Assembly (NCBI GenBank): GCA_014381745.1
Contig: JACNLA010000036.1
Span: 14,821 to 63,096 of the forward strand
Reading direction: 5' to 3'
Length of the DNA: 48,276 nucleotides
DNA from: Actinomycetota bacterium
Lineage (GTDB): Bacteria > Actinomycetota > Acidimicrobiia > Acidimicrobiales > MedAcidi-G1
Part shown: positions 16,699-24,777 of the stretch, one piece after another
How the letters are laid out: every line of letters begins with the position of its first letter
Position numbering within the stretch: position 1 is the stretch's first letter
Notes under the pieces: generated by a model
The model's input: the letters and a program-made list of their open reading frames with translations, nothing else
What the model was told of the DNA's origin: nothing
The model's database searches: none
Program-made: the position numbers and the translations under genes

Positions 16699-17424
16699 TC
16701 AGATGGCGAAGCCGAACTCCTCCAGAAGTTGCCGCTCACCGTCGCTGAGACCGCCCCGCTGGTCGATCATGTCGGGACGGTTGACGATTGTGCGCGCTAG
16801 CGATGCCGCCAGACGCCAACGTCTGACCCGGTCATGGTCACCCGACCTCAGCACCTCAGGAACCTCGAGGCCACGGAAGTCAGCCGGTCGCGTGTAGTGG
16901 GGATACTCAAGGAGACCCGCCGCATGTGACTCCTCGAGGACAGACTCCTCGTTTCCGAGGACACCGTCCTGCAGCCTCGCCACCGTCTCGATCACCGCCA
17001 GCGCAGCCAGCTCACCCCCCGCAAGAACGTAGTCACCGATTGAGATCTCGTCGTCGCAGAGGTCGGTCCGTATCCGCTCATCGACACCCTCGTAGCGGCC
17101 ACAGACAAGCGAAAACCCTTCGAGGGCTGACAACTCGCTAGCCACCCCCTGGTCGAAGGTCCGACCGCCCGGACCCAGCAGGATCAGGGGTCGTGGCGGC
17201 GCTACGGCCTCGACTGCCGCAAACACCGGTTCAGGCATGAGCACCATGCCGGCACCGCCTCCGAACGGGCTGTCGTCGACGGTGCGGTGGACATCGCTGG
17301 TGGCCAGCCTCAGGTCATGGCTGACCACCTCCAAGCTGCCTGAGGCGATAGCGCGACCCAGGAGGCTCAGCCCGACATAGTCGTCGATCATCTCGGGAAA
17401 GAGCGTGAAGACCTCGACCCGCAC
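16699..17424 (-). CDS. trmD: tRNA (guanine-N1-)-methyltransferase TrmD
   Basis: Methylates G37 of tRNAs reading CUN, CCN and CGG codons, preventing frameshifts, using SAM. SPOUT trefoil-knot enzyme: VEVFTLFPEMIDDYV, SPFGGGAGMVL, LVCGRYEGVDERI, EISIGDYVLAGGELAAL and LEYPHYTRPADFRGLEVP. 241 aa is typical. GTG start 2 nt after the rimM stop. Confidence 0.97.
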   Translation of the reverse strand: MRVEVFTLFPEMIDDYVGLSLLGRAIASGSLEVVSHDLRLATSDVHRTVDDSPFGGGAGMVLMPEPVFAAVEAVAPPRPLILLGPGGRTFDQGVASELSALEGFSLVCGRYEGVDERIRTDLCDDEISIGDYVLAGGELAALAVIETVARLQDGVLGNEESVLEESHAAGLLEYPHYTRPADFRGLEVPEVLRSGDHDRVRRWRLAASLARTIVNRPDMIDQRGGLSDGERQLLEEFGFAI

Positions 17425-17426
17425 GG

Positions 17427-17933
17427 TCAGACCCCGCCGTCGTCGAGGAGACCGTCAGGGACCTCGACCCGGACCTCGCTCCCGGCCACGTTTCCGACCA
17501 CGAACACGGCCGGGATGAGGCGCCCGTCCTCAAGTTCGAGCAGGTCACTGGCAGGGTTGTCGATCACCGACCTGACGGTGCCGTGTCGAGTGCCGTGCTG
17601 GTCGATCACGGTTGCACCGATCAGACGATGGGCCCACAGGGTCCCGTCGTCGGGCTCGTCGACGGCCTCTGCGCTGAGATCCACGCCACGCCATTCCTCA
17701 GCGGAATCGCAGTCGGGAATCCGGTCGAAGCGGACCAGAAAGCGGTGCTGGTGGGGCCTGCTGGACCTGACCGTGAGAGGTCCGCGATCGCTCGACAGGA
17801 CCGACCCCGGCGCGAGGCGCTCGGGTCTCGTGCTCAAGAGGGTGACGACGACCTCGCCAGTCAGGCCGTGCGGTCGGTCGATACGACCGACCTCCAACAT
17901 GACCGGTTCCGCAGCATCCGGTTCTGGCGCCAT
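17427..17933 (-). CDS. rimM: 16S rRNA processing protein RimM
   Basis: Assists maturation of the 30S head together with S19. N-terminal domain VMLEVGRIDRPHGLTGEVVV and C-terminal PRC-barrel part (LIGATVIDQHGTRHGTVRSV, LIPAVFVVGNV). I start at ATG 17931-17933 (MAPEPDAAEP), giving 168 aa; the open frame extends 40 codons further into khpA but that part is unlike the family. It lies between khpA and trmD as usual. Confidence 0.92.
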   Translation of the reverse strand: MAPEPDAAEPVMLEVGRIDRPHGLTGEVVVTLLSTRPERLAPGSVLSSDRGPLTVRSSRPHQHRFLVRFDRIPDCDSAEEWRGVDLSAEAVDEPDDGTLWAHRLIGATVIDQHGTRHGTVRSVIDNPASDLLELEDGRLIPAVFVVGNVAGSEVRVEVPDGLLDDGGV

Positions 17934-17955
17934 GGTCCGGTGTGACCGGTACCGG

Positions 17956-18204
17956 TCAGTCGACGAAGTCGACGTCGATCTCGGCCTCGTCGCGGACTGC
18001 GGCGGCTCGCACGATGGTACGAATGGCGTTGGCCACCCGGCCCCGCTTGCCAATTACGCGTCCCATGTCTCCGTCACCGACGGTCACGGAGAACACACAA
18101 CGGGAGTCGCCTCCCGTCGAAATACTCACGGCGTCAGGATCCTCAACGATGGACTTGATCAGGAACTCCAGAACATCTTCAGCTATTGGCGCTTCAACTG
18201 CCAT
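17956..18204 (-). CDS. khpA: KH-domain RNA-binding protein KhpA
   Basis: 82-aa single-KH protein that binds RNA broadly and affects cell length and division in Gram-positives, usually with KhpB. The GxxG loop is GKRG in MGRVIGKRGRVANAIRTIV. Position between rpsP (2 nt away) and rimM is diagnostic. Confidence 0.93.
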   Translation of the reverse strand: MAVEAPIAEDVLEFLIKSIVEDPDAVSISTGGDSRCVFSVTVGDGDMGRVIGKRGRVANAIRTIVRAAAVRDEAEIDVDFVD

Positions 18205-18206
18205 GG

Positions 18207-18668
18207 CTACTCCTCTTCGTCATCGCCGTCAGATGCCTCAACGGCTTCCTCGGCTACGGGCTCATCGGCTGCGGGGGCCTCCTCAGCGGGGGCTTCCTCG
18301 GCAACTGGCTCCTCGGCGGGGGCCTCCTCAACGGCGGCATCCTCAGCGGGGGCCTCCTCAACGGCCGGCTCAGCCGGTGCCGCCGGGGTGGCCACAACAG
18401 CCTCGAAGGCCTCTCCTGTGAAGGACTCCCATGCACCCGTGATCTTCAACAACTTCTCGACACGCTCGGTCGGCTGCGCACCGTTTCGGAGCCACCCGAC
18501 CGCCTTGTCGTTATCGATCTCGATCACCGACGGGTCGCGCCGCGGGTCGTAGAAGCCGAGCACCTCGATGAACCTGCCGTTGCGCGCCTTGCGCGAGTCG
18601 GCGGCCACCACCCTGTAGGTCGGCTGCTTCTTCTTGCCCATCCTCATAAGGCGGAGCTTTACTGCCAC
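18207..18668 (-). CDS. rpsP: 30S ribosomal protein S16 with acidic C-terminal tail
   Basis: S16 stabilises the 30S body. The start is GTG at 18666-18668 (VAVKLRLMRMGKKKQPTYRV), matching the family start. The S16 fold ends near residue 85 (QPTERVEKLLKITG, then WESFTGE); residues about 95-153 are an added Ala/Pro/Glu tail of VEEAPAE-like units ending DGDDEEE. Actinobacterial S16 often carries some tail; this one resembles the S2 tail in this window. Two competing hairpins lie upstream. Confidence 0.95.
   Translation of the reverse strand: MAVKLRLMRMGKKKQPTYRVVAADSRKARNGRFIEVLGFYDPRRDPSVIEIDNDKAVGWLRNGAQPTERVEKLLKITGAWESFTGEAFEAVVATPAAPAEPAVEEAPAEDAAVEEAPAEEPVAEEAPAEEAPAADEPVAEEAVEASDGDDEEE
18240..18372 (-). 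repeat. Imperfect repeats encoding the S16 tail
   Basis: Repeated gcctcctcagcgggggc-like units read on the minus strand as APAEEAP and related peptides. Similar in composition to the S2 tail repeats but not a recent copy of them at DNA level. Confidence 0.7.
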
Positions 18669-18690
18669 TTCGATACCACTCTCTTCTAGG

Positions 18691-18744
18691 CCCGGATCCG
18701 CACCGGTCCGGCGGATCTGGTCCGGGTGCGATGATGGTGCACCC
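18691..18744 (-). promoter_or_regulatory. Two mutually exclusive hairpins in the ffh-rpsP interval
   Basis: On the minus strand, hairpin A pairs gggtgc (18739-18744 side) with gcacccc-side bases 18724-18729. Hairpin B pairs gcggatccggg (18691-18701) with bases 18711-18717 and 18722-18726, with a 4-nt bulge. A and B share bases 18724-18726, so only one can form fully. B ends 22 nt before the rpsP start. It may be the ffh terminator, an attenuator or an S16 leader. Confidence 0.45.
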
Positions 18745-18831
18745 GATCGGTCGGAACAGTCTGCCGTGACCAGATCACTTTTCCAGCCTCTAGACGAAGA
18801 CTGGACCATGACACCGGCCCGTCCGGATGCC

Positions 18832-20295
18832 TCAGTCGATCGGCCAGGATCCGAGACGGTCCGTTCCAGAACCCTCGACGGCACCACCCAGACCCGGAAG
18901 CGACAGGCCGGGCTTGGCGGGCTTGTCAGGTGCCGGAGGCCTGGCCGGGCCTGAACCCCTGCTCTTACGGCCCTTGCCCCTGCGATTGGATGAGCGTCCA
19001 CCCGGAGCCTTCCCACCCATCTTCTTCATCATCTTGCGCATCTCCCGGAACTGCTTGACGAGCTGGGTCACGTCGGACGGTTGGGTTCCGCTACCCGCCG
19101 CGATTCGTGCCCGACGGGAACCATCTATCAGCCCGGGGTCGATCCGCTCGGCCGGCGTCATGGAGTTGATCATGCCCTCAAGGCGATCGACCCGGCCCTC
19201 GTCGAGAGCCTCGTCAACGTCACCCATCTGCTGGGACATTCCCGGAACCATCTTCATCACGGAACTGAGGGGACCCATCTTGCGCAATTGTTGAACCTGA
19301 TCAAGAAAATCGTCGAGGGTGAACCGTCCCTCGAGCATCCGGGCAGTCGCCTCCTCAGCCTGTTCCCTGTCGTAGGTCGTCTCGACCTGTTCGATGAGGG
19401 TCTCAACGTCGCCCATTCCGAGAATCCGGCTCGCCATGCGGTCCGGATGGAACACATCCAGGTCTTCGAGGCCTTCACCCGTGGATGCAAACGCAATCGG
19501 ACACCCCACGACCTCCCGCACCGACAGAGCGGCACCACCGCGTGCGTCTCCATCCAACTTGGTGAGAACAACCGCATCCAGGCTGAGGCGTTCATGGAAT
19601 GCCACCGCCACGTTCACGGCATCCTGGCCCATCATTGAATCCACCACGAGCAGCGTGTGGTCCGGCTGCACCGCCGACGAGATCCCGCCAACCTCGTCCA
19701 TCAGATCGTCGTCAATGGCGAGGCGTCCCGCAGTGTCGAAGATGACCACGTCACGTCCAAGGCGGGCAGCCTCGGCCAGGCCCGCCTCCGAAACTGCGAT
19801 CGGGTCCGTGGGTTGGCTGAACACAGGCACACCGATCCGCTCGCCGAGGGTCTCCAACTGGGCCACGGCGGCCGGTCGTTGGAGGTCGGCACCGACCAGC
19901 ATCGGGTTGCGACCCCGGGTCTTGAACCAGCGAGCCAACTTGGCCGCCGTCGTGGTCTTTCCGGAGCCCTGCAGACCGGCCAGGAGCACCACGGTGGGAG
20001 GCTTGGAGGCATAGGTGAACCTCATGGTCTCGCCGCCGAGAATCAGCGTCAGCTCCTCGAGCACGATCTTGACCACCTGCTGGCCGGGATTCAGAACCCC
20101 GCTCAACTCGGCTCCGAGAGCCCTCTCCCTGATCCTCTCCAGGAATACCTTCACCACGTCCAGGTGCACGTCGGCTTCGAGCAACGCCAGACGGATCTCA
20201 CGTAGAAGGTCCTCTACGTCTTCGGGGCCCAGACGCCCACGGCTCCTGGCCCTACGCAGGATCCCCTCGAATCTGGAGGCCAGTCCCTCAAACAT
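18832..20295 (-). CDS. ffh: Signal recognition particle protein Ffh
   Basis: SRP GTPase that targets nascent membrane proteins with 4.5S RNA and FtsY. Start at ATG 20293-20295 (MFEGLASRFEGILRRARSRG). N domain, then G domain with VVLLAGLQGSGKTTTAAKLA, VIFDTAGRL, LTKLDGDARGGAALS, and a methionine-rich M domain (KMGPLSSVMKMVPGM, FREMRKMMKKMGGKA). 487 aa, normal. 1 nt after ftsY. Confidence 0.97.
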   Translation of the reverse strand: MFEGLASRFEGILRRARSRGRLGPEDVEDLLREIRLALLEADVHLDVVKVFLERIRERALGAELSGVLNPGQQVVKIVLEELTLILGGETMRFTYASKPPTVVLLAGLQGSGKTTTAAKLARWFKTRGRNPMLVGADLQRPAAVAQLETLGERIGVPVFSQPTDPIAVSEAGLAEAARLGRDVVIFDTAGRLAIDDDLMDEVGGISSAVQPDHTLLVVDSMMGQDAVNVAVAFHERLSLDAVVLTKLDGDARGGAALSVREVVGCPIAFASTGEGLEDLDVFHPDRMASRILGMGDVETLIEQVETTYDREQAEEATARMLEGRFTLDDFLDQVQQLRKMGPLSSVMKMVPGMSQQMGDVDEALDEGRVDRLEGMINSMTPAERIDPGLIDGSRRARIAAGSGTQPSDVTQLVKQFREMRKMMKKMGGKAPGGRSSNRRGKGRKSRGSGPARPPAPDKPAKPGLSLPGLGGAVEGSGTDRLGSWPID

Positions 20296-20296
20296 G

Positions 20297-21220
20297 TCAC
20301 TCCACCATGCCCGCATCAATGTCGGCGTCGATGTCGAACAGGGCATCCACGAACTCGGTGGGAACGAACGAAATGAGGTCGTCGGGACCCTCCCCGACCC
20401 CGACCATCTTGACCGGAATGCCCAAATCCTCCTGCACCGCGACGACTATTCCACCGCGGGCCGAACCATCCAACTTGGTGAGCACCACCCCTGTCACATC
20501 GGCAGCCTCAACGAACCGTCGAGCCTGCACCAAGCCGTTCTGTCCGGTCGTGGCATCGATCACAAGGAGGGTCTCCGTGACCGTCCCGGCCCCCTTCTCG
20601 GCCACCCTCCTCACCTTGCTCAACTCGTCCATGAGGTTTCCCTGCGTATGCACACGCCCGGCCGTATCGGCCAGCACGAGGTCGGCCCCGATGGCTGCGG
20701 CGTGCTCAACGGCGTCGAAGATGACCGAGCTGGGGTCTGCTCCTTCCGCTCCCCGGACCACCGGAGCTCCGACCCGCTCACCCCAAAGAGCCAGCTGGTC
20801 CGCTGCCGCCGCCCTGAAGGTATCCCCAGCAGCAAGCACGACGCTGGTGCCGGACCCGACCTCCATGCGACCCAACTTGCCCACCGTCGTGGTCTTGCCG
20901 ACACCGTTGACCCCCACGAACAACCAGACCGACGGAGCCCCGCCTCGTGCCAGGCTGCGATCCGCCGTACCCAGGCGGCTGGTGATCTCCGCCTTGAGGA
21001 GATCCAACACGATGTGCGGTTCATCGACCGCTTCGTCATCGGCCCGGCTACGGACTGCTGACAAGATGTCGGCAGAGGTCGTGACGCCGATGTCAGCCAG
21101 AATCAGGGCCTCTTCAAGGGCATTCCATGCAGCAGGGTCGACCGTGGATCCGGACCTGACCCCCCGGAGTTGTCCGGCGAATGCGCTGCGGGCACGACCC
21201 AGTCTGGAGCGGAGGCTCAT
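20297..21220 (-). CDS. ftsY: SRP receptor FtsY
   Basis: Membrane-associated SRP receptor GTPase. NG core only: WLFVGVNGVGKTTTVGKLGR, LAAGDTFRAAAADQL, LVLADTAGRVHTQGNLMDEL, VVLTKLDGSARGGI. 307 aa, so the long acidic A domain of E. coli FtsY is absent, as in many actinobacteria with short forms. Basic start MSLRSRLGRARSAF may bind lipid. TAGGCT lies 9 nt before the ATG with no SD. Confidence 0.96.
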   Translation of the reverse strand: MSLRSRLGRARSAFAGQLRGVRSGSTVDPAAWNALEEALILADIGVTTSADILSAVRSRADDEAVDEPHIVLDLLKAEITSRLGTADRSLARGGAPSVWLFVGVNGVGKTTTVGKLGRMEVGSGTSVVLAAGDTFRAAAADQLALWGERVGAPVVRGAEGADPSSVIFDAVEHAAAIGADLVLADTAGRVHTQGNLMDELSKVRRVAEKGAGTVTETLLVIDATTGQNGLVQARRFVEAADVTGVVLTKLDGSARGGIVVAVQEDLGIPVKMVGVGEGPDDLISFVPTEFVDALFDIDADIDAGMVE

Positions 21221-21229
21221 AGCCGCCGA

Positions 21230-21235
21230 AGCCTA
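21230..21235 (-). promoter_or_regulatory. -10 box (TAGGCT) before ftsY
   Basis: TAnnnT ending 9 nt upstream of the ftsY ATG. Suggests a very short or absent leader for ftsY-ffh. Confidence 0.35.
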
Positions 21236-21259
21236 CCGGTACGCCCGTTTTTGACGGCC

Positions 21260-22735
21260 CTACTCGGGGCTGTCGTCTTCAGTTGTCACACCGTTGCTGA
21301 GGAAGTCGTCCAGGGCACCCAACTCGACGACCGTGCTGAGCAGTTCGCCATCGCGCAGGAACTCAAGGGTGACGCTCATCCCGGGGAGACGCAGCTGAAT
21401 GTCGGCCCTGAGTGCGTCCATGGCATCGATTGGCCGACCGTCAGATCCGACAATGAGATCACCCTCGGCGAGCCCGGCCAAGCTGGCCGGTGAGCCCTCC
21501 GTGACCTCGACGACCGAGGCGCCGTGCTGGCCGTCGGTGAGGGACTCACCGCGGATTCCCAGCCAGGCGGTTCCCACGGGTTCACCGGCCAAAAGCCGCT
21601 CGGCCACCAGCAGGACCGTGTCGCTGGGAAGGGCGAACCCGACACCGATGTTGGCGGTCAGGAAGCCATCTGTACGAATTGAGGTGTTCATGCCGATCAC
21701 CCTCCCCTTTCGGTCGGCGAGAGGGCCTCCCGAGTTCCCGGGGTTGATCGGGGCATCTGTCTGGATCATTGCGACGCCGGCACACAAGGCGCTGGCGTCG
21801 CCTCCGATCTGGCAGCCGTAGGAGGGAACCACTCGGCCGAGGGCGCTGACGATCCCGGCGGTTACGGTGCGGTTCAGGTCAAAGGGGCTGCCTACAGCAA
21901 CCGCCGTCTGGCCGACCTTGAGATCGTCGCTGGAGCCGAACACAGCCGGTTTGAAGCTGTAATCAATCTCCGACAGCAGCACAACGGCCACGTCGCGGCG
22001 GATGTCGGCTCCGAGAACCTCGGCCTCGACCCGTCTGCCGCTGGGAAGCGTGACGATCACGATGGCAGCATCACCGACGACATGGGCGTTGGTGACGACG
22101 TGGCCCAGATCATCGAGTGCGATACCTGATCCCTGGCCGACATCTGGCTCAGTTACCAGAACCACCGACGGGGTGAGCGCCTCGGCGACGGCCACGACCG
22201 GTTCGGGTCCGCCGTCCCTGACACGGGCCTCTGTGAACAGTCGGTCGACGAGGGACTCTGTCTCAGGGGCCGACATCCCAGCCGACTCGGCGATAAGCGC
22301 CTCGACCAGAACTTGGACCTCGTCTTCTGACATTCCCGCGAACTGGCTCGCCGACTCAGACACCATGGCCTCGACCAGAACCTCAACCTCGGCCTCGGTC
22401 ATGGCCCCCGACTCAGTTACCAGGCGGTCGACGAGATCCCTGATCTCGCCGGGGGTGAGGGCCTCGGATCTGGCAACGAGTTCATCGACCAGCGCCGAAA
22501 CAACCGTTTCGGTACCAGAACCGTCACCACCCTGGGACACCTTTACCTCGAGACCACCGGTTCCAGGGCCACGAACCAGCCAGCCGGTAAGAATCCCTCC
22601 CACAAACAGCGTCGCAACAAGGACACCGGCAACCAGCACGCGGGTCGTTCCCGAGCCGGACTGCTCGACCTGTACGTCGACAACCGGGTCGGCCAGAGGT
22701 TGCTCTTCTTCGCCCATCCCGCTCACTTCTTCCAC
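21260..22735 (-). CDS. HtrA/DegP-type membrane-anchored serine protease (PepD-like)
   Basis: Envelope quality-control protease. Layout: short acidic cytoplasmic end, one membrane segment (about 33-54), a region of five helical repeats (about 77-172), a trypsin-like domain with VTNAHVVG (H218), RRDVAV (D248) and NPGNSGGP (S335), then one PDZ domain (about 390-475). C308 and C318 could form a disulphide. 491 aa. I keep GTG 22733-22735 because TAGGTT ends 6 nt upstream; an ATG six codons later is the alternative. It follows the response-regulator/kinase pair as pepD follows mprAB in mycobacteria. Confidence 0.93.
   Translation of the reverse strand: MEEVSGMGEEEQPLADPVVDVQVEQSGSGTTRVLVAGVLVATLFVGGILTGWLVRGPGTGGLEVKVSQGGDGSGTETVVSALVDELVARSEALTPGEIRDLVDRLVTESGAMTEAEVEVLVEAMVSESASQFAGMSEDEVQVLVEALIAESAGMSAPETESLVDRLFTEARVRDGGPEPVVAVAEALTPSVVLVTEPDVGQGSGIALDDLGHVVTNAHVVGDAAIVIVTLPSGRRVEAEVLGADIRRDVAVVLLSEIDYSFKPAVFGSSDDLKVGQTAVAVGSPFDLNRTVTAGIVSALGRVVPSYGCQIGGDASALCAGVAMIQTDAPINPGNSGGPLADRKGRVIGMNTSIRTDGFLTANIGVGFALPSDTVLLVAERLLAGEPVGTAWLGIRGESLTDGQHGASVVEVTEGSPASLAGLAEGDLIVGSDGRPIDAMDALRADIQLRLPGMSVTLEFLRDGELLSTVVELGALDDFLSNGVTTEDDSPE
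22220..22507 (-). repeat. Five-unit helical repeat in the HtrA stalk
   Basis: Residues about 77-172 repeat a 19-23-residue unit of the form (I/V)xxLV(D/E)xxVxESxxMTxxE: ALVDELVARS, DLVDRLVTES, VLVEAMVSES, VLVEALIAES, SLVDRLFTEA. It is predicted helical and lies outside the membrane, between anchor and protease. Confidence 0.75.
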
Positions 22736-22741
22736 GTGGAG

Positions 22742-22747
22742 AACCTA
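22742..22747 (-). promoter_or_regulatory. -10 box (TAGGTT) for the HtrA gene
   Basis: TAnnnT ending 6 nt before the GTG start, without an SD. It suggests htrA has its own leaderless transcript besides any read-through from the kinase gene. Confidence 0.4.
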
Positions 22748-22808
22748 CGCCGAAGATCACACAACAACCACGCGGGGCGAGGACCGAGCCGCGTGCAGGG
22801 CCCGAAGA

Positions 22809-24023
22809 TCAGGAATCCACGAACCTGGGTAGCCAAACGGTGAAGGTCGAACCCACGCCGATAGTCGAACGCAGCGTGACCTGACCCCCGTGGGCCTCGG
22901 CTATCTGCCTCACAATTGCCAACCCAAGGCCCGAGCGTCCGGCCTCCCGCGCCGAGGCCCTGTCTCCACGCCAGAAGCGTTGAAACACCCTCTCCTGGTC
23001 CTCGGGGCTGAGGCCCGGACCGTCATCAAGAACCGACATCCAGACCATCTCGGCGTCCTGACCCGCAGTCACCCTCACACGACAGGTCGGATCCGACACC
23101 CTGATGGCGTTGCTCAGCAGGTTCGCCAGAGCACGCCTCAGCGCAACCGGGTCGCCAACCACGGGCAACTCGGGAGCAATCTCGTGCAGCAACACGATTC
23201 CGGCGGCAGCTGCAGTCGCACCAAAGTCCTCGACCGTCTCGGCCACCACGATCGCAGCGTCAACAGGCTCGCGCCGCGAGTCGGTTCTCTCATGGTGGGC
23301 GTAGAGCAGGAGGTCGTCGACAAGGGCTGACATCCGTGACGCCGCCCGACCGGCAACCTCACCTGCGGCCCTGAAGTCGTCGGTGTCGGCATCCGGGTCC
23401 GCCATCACGACATCCAGGTTGGCCCGCAGGACCGCCAGTGGATTCCGTAGTTCGTGAGACGCCTCCTGAACGAAACGGCGCTGGCTCTCAAAGGCCACAT
23501 CCAGACGCCCCAGCATGTCATCAAAGGTGTCAGCCAGATCACGAAGCTCATCGTCAGGACCGCCAAGGTCAATGCGCCTCGAAAGGTCGGTCGCCGAGAT
23601 CTCCCGGGCTACCGACGAAATCCTCCCTATTGGTCGCAGGACCAGACCCGCCACATACCACCCGACAGCAAGGCTGCCAAGAAAGAGGGCAACGAGGGCG
23701 GTTACCGAATAGGTGCGAAGTTGATCGAGGGCACGACGGTTGACCTCCCCTTCGAACGCAACGAGCCGGTCCGAGACCGGCAGGGCGTCGTCTCCGGAAA
23801 CTCCTGAAGCCGACTCCACCGCTGCGATCAGGTCGCCGTATCTGGTGTCGCGAGACAGCGGTTCGTCTGAAAGGGCACGCGACAGGCTCAGGTAGATGCC
23901 GCCGACCACGATCGCTGCCAGGCCAAACAGGAGAATCGAATACAGGAGGGTGAGGCGGGTACGGATGCTGCCCAGGCGGTTCGGCGCCCACGAGGCCACC
24001 CCAGACTCGTCCCGGACAATCAC
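22809..24023 (-). CDS. Sensor histidine kinase (MprB-like)
   Basis: Membrane sensor of a two-component system. Two membrane segments (about 25-47 and 107-129) flank a short extracytoplasmic loop of about 60 residues; then HAMP (about 130-182), the HisKA box FVQEASHELRNPL with phospho-acceptor H190, and the ATPase domain (NLLSNAIRVS, VLDDGPGLSPEDQERVFQRF, GLGLAIVRQIAEAHGG). GTG start overlaps the regulator stop by 4 nt. The partner gene and the downstream HtrA protease suggest an envelope-stress sensor; the signal is unknown. Confidence 0.94.
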   Translation of the reverse strand: MIVRDESGVASWAPNRLGSIRTRLTLLYSILLFGLAAIVVGGIYLSLSRALSDEPLSRDTRYGDLIAAVESASGVSGDDALPVSDRLVAFEGEVNRRALDQLRTYSVTALVALFLGSLAVGWYVAGLVLRPIGRISSVAREISATDLSRRIDLGGPDDELRDLADTFDDMLGRLDVAFESQRRFVQEASHELRNPLAVLRANLDVVMADPDADTDDFRAAGEVAGRAASRMSALVDDLLLYAHHERTDSRREPVDAAIVVAETVEDFGATAAAAGIVLLHEIAPELPVVGDPVALRRALANLLSNAIRVSDPTCRVRVTAGQDAEMVWMSVLDDGPGLSPEDQERVFQRFWRGDRASAREAGRSGLGLAIVRQIAEAHGGQVTLRSTIGVGSTFTVWLPRFVDS

Positions 24024-24715
24024 GAGGGATCCGCCCCATCGTCGAGCAGCCTGTAACCGCTGCCCACGATCGTCTCGATAATGGCTAGCTCATTCCCCTC
24101 GGACAGCTTGCGCCGAAGGGTTCCGACGGTCACGCGAACCGTGTTGGTGAAGGGATCCACATGCTCGTCCCATACATGGTCGAGCAGGTCCTCCTGAGAA
24201 ACAACATCGCCGGGACGTGACATGAAGTAGCGGAGGAGGGCGAACTCCTTGGCAGTCAGGTCCAGAGAGCGGCCGCCACGGCTTACGTCGTGGGTCGCCG
24301 TATCCAAGAGGAGCGACCCCACCATGAGGACTGCTCCGGTGCGTCCAGAGTCGCGGCGCAGCAGGGATCTGACCCTCGCAGCCAGCTCATCGAAGGCAAA
24401 CGGCTTCACCAGGTAGTCATCAGCACCCACGTCGAGACCCCGGATGCGCTCCTCGACGGTGTCGCGGGCCGTCAACATCAAGATCCTGGGCGCCACGCCC
24501 TCCGGCGGGTTCTCACGTAGCGCCCGACATACCTCGAAGCCGTCGAGTCCAGGCATTGTGATGTCAAGACAGATGAGGTCGTAAGGGGTCCAGGTGGCCT
24601 TAGCGAGGGCCTCGTCGCCGTCCAGCGCCGTGTCGACGGCGTAGCCGTTGCGACGCAGGCCACGGGCAATGGCGTCGACCAGGTCGGCCTCGTCGTCGAC
24701 GAGCAGGATGCGCAC
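24020..24715 (-). CDS. OmpR-family response regulator (MprA-like)
   Basis: Receiver domain with acidic pair D7/D8, phospho-acceptor D51 (LICLDITMPGLDGF) and K103 (DDYLVKPF); then a winged-helix DNA-binding domain (LTAKEFALLRYFMSRPGDVV, NTVRVTVGTLRRKL). 231 aa. Start is GTG at 24713-24715: no SD, TACCGT ends 6 nt upstream. First gene of the regulator-kinase-HtrA set. Confidence 0.95.
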   Translation of the reverse strand: MRILLVDDEADLVDAIARGLRRNGYAVDTALDGDEALAKATWTPYDLICLDITMPGLDGFEVCRALRENPPEGVAPRILMLTARDTVEERIRGLDVGADDYLVKPFAFDELAARVRSLLRRDSGRTGAVLMVGSLLLDTATHDVSRGGRSLDLTAKEFALLRYFMSRPGDVVSQEDLLDHVWDEHVDPFTNTVRVTVGTLRRKLSEGNELAIIETIVGSGYRLLDDGADPS

Positions 24716-24720
24716 GACAT

Positions 24721-24747
24721 GACGGTACCGCGACCGGCGGCACCGTC
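24721..24747 (-). terminator. Strong hairpin between smc and the response regulator
   Basis: 11-bp stem (gacggtaccgc / gcggcaccgtc, one G-U pair in RNA) with a 5-nt loop, 30 nt after the smc stop. No U-tract. It probably ends smc transcripts. Its far arm contains the regulator's -10 box at 24722-24727. Confidence 0.5.
24722..24727 (-). promoter_or_regulatory. -10 box (TACCGT) for the response regulator
   Basis: TAnnnT on the minus strand ending 6 nt before the GTG start, with no SD possible in the interval. Predicts a leaderless mRNA. Confidence 0.4.
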
Positions 24748-24777
24748 CCGGTCAGGAGGTGACGCTCGGCATCTCCG

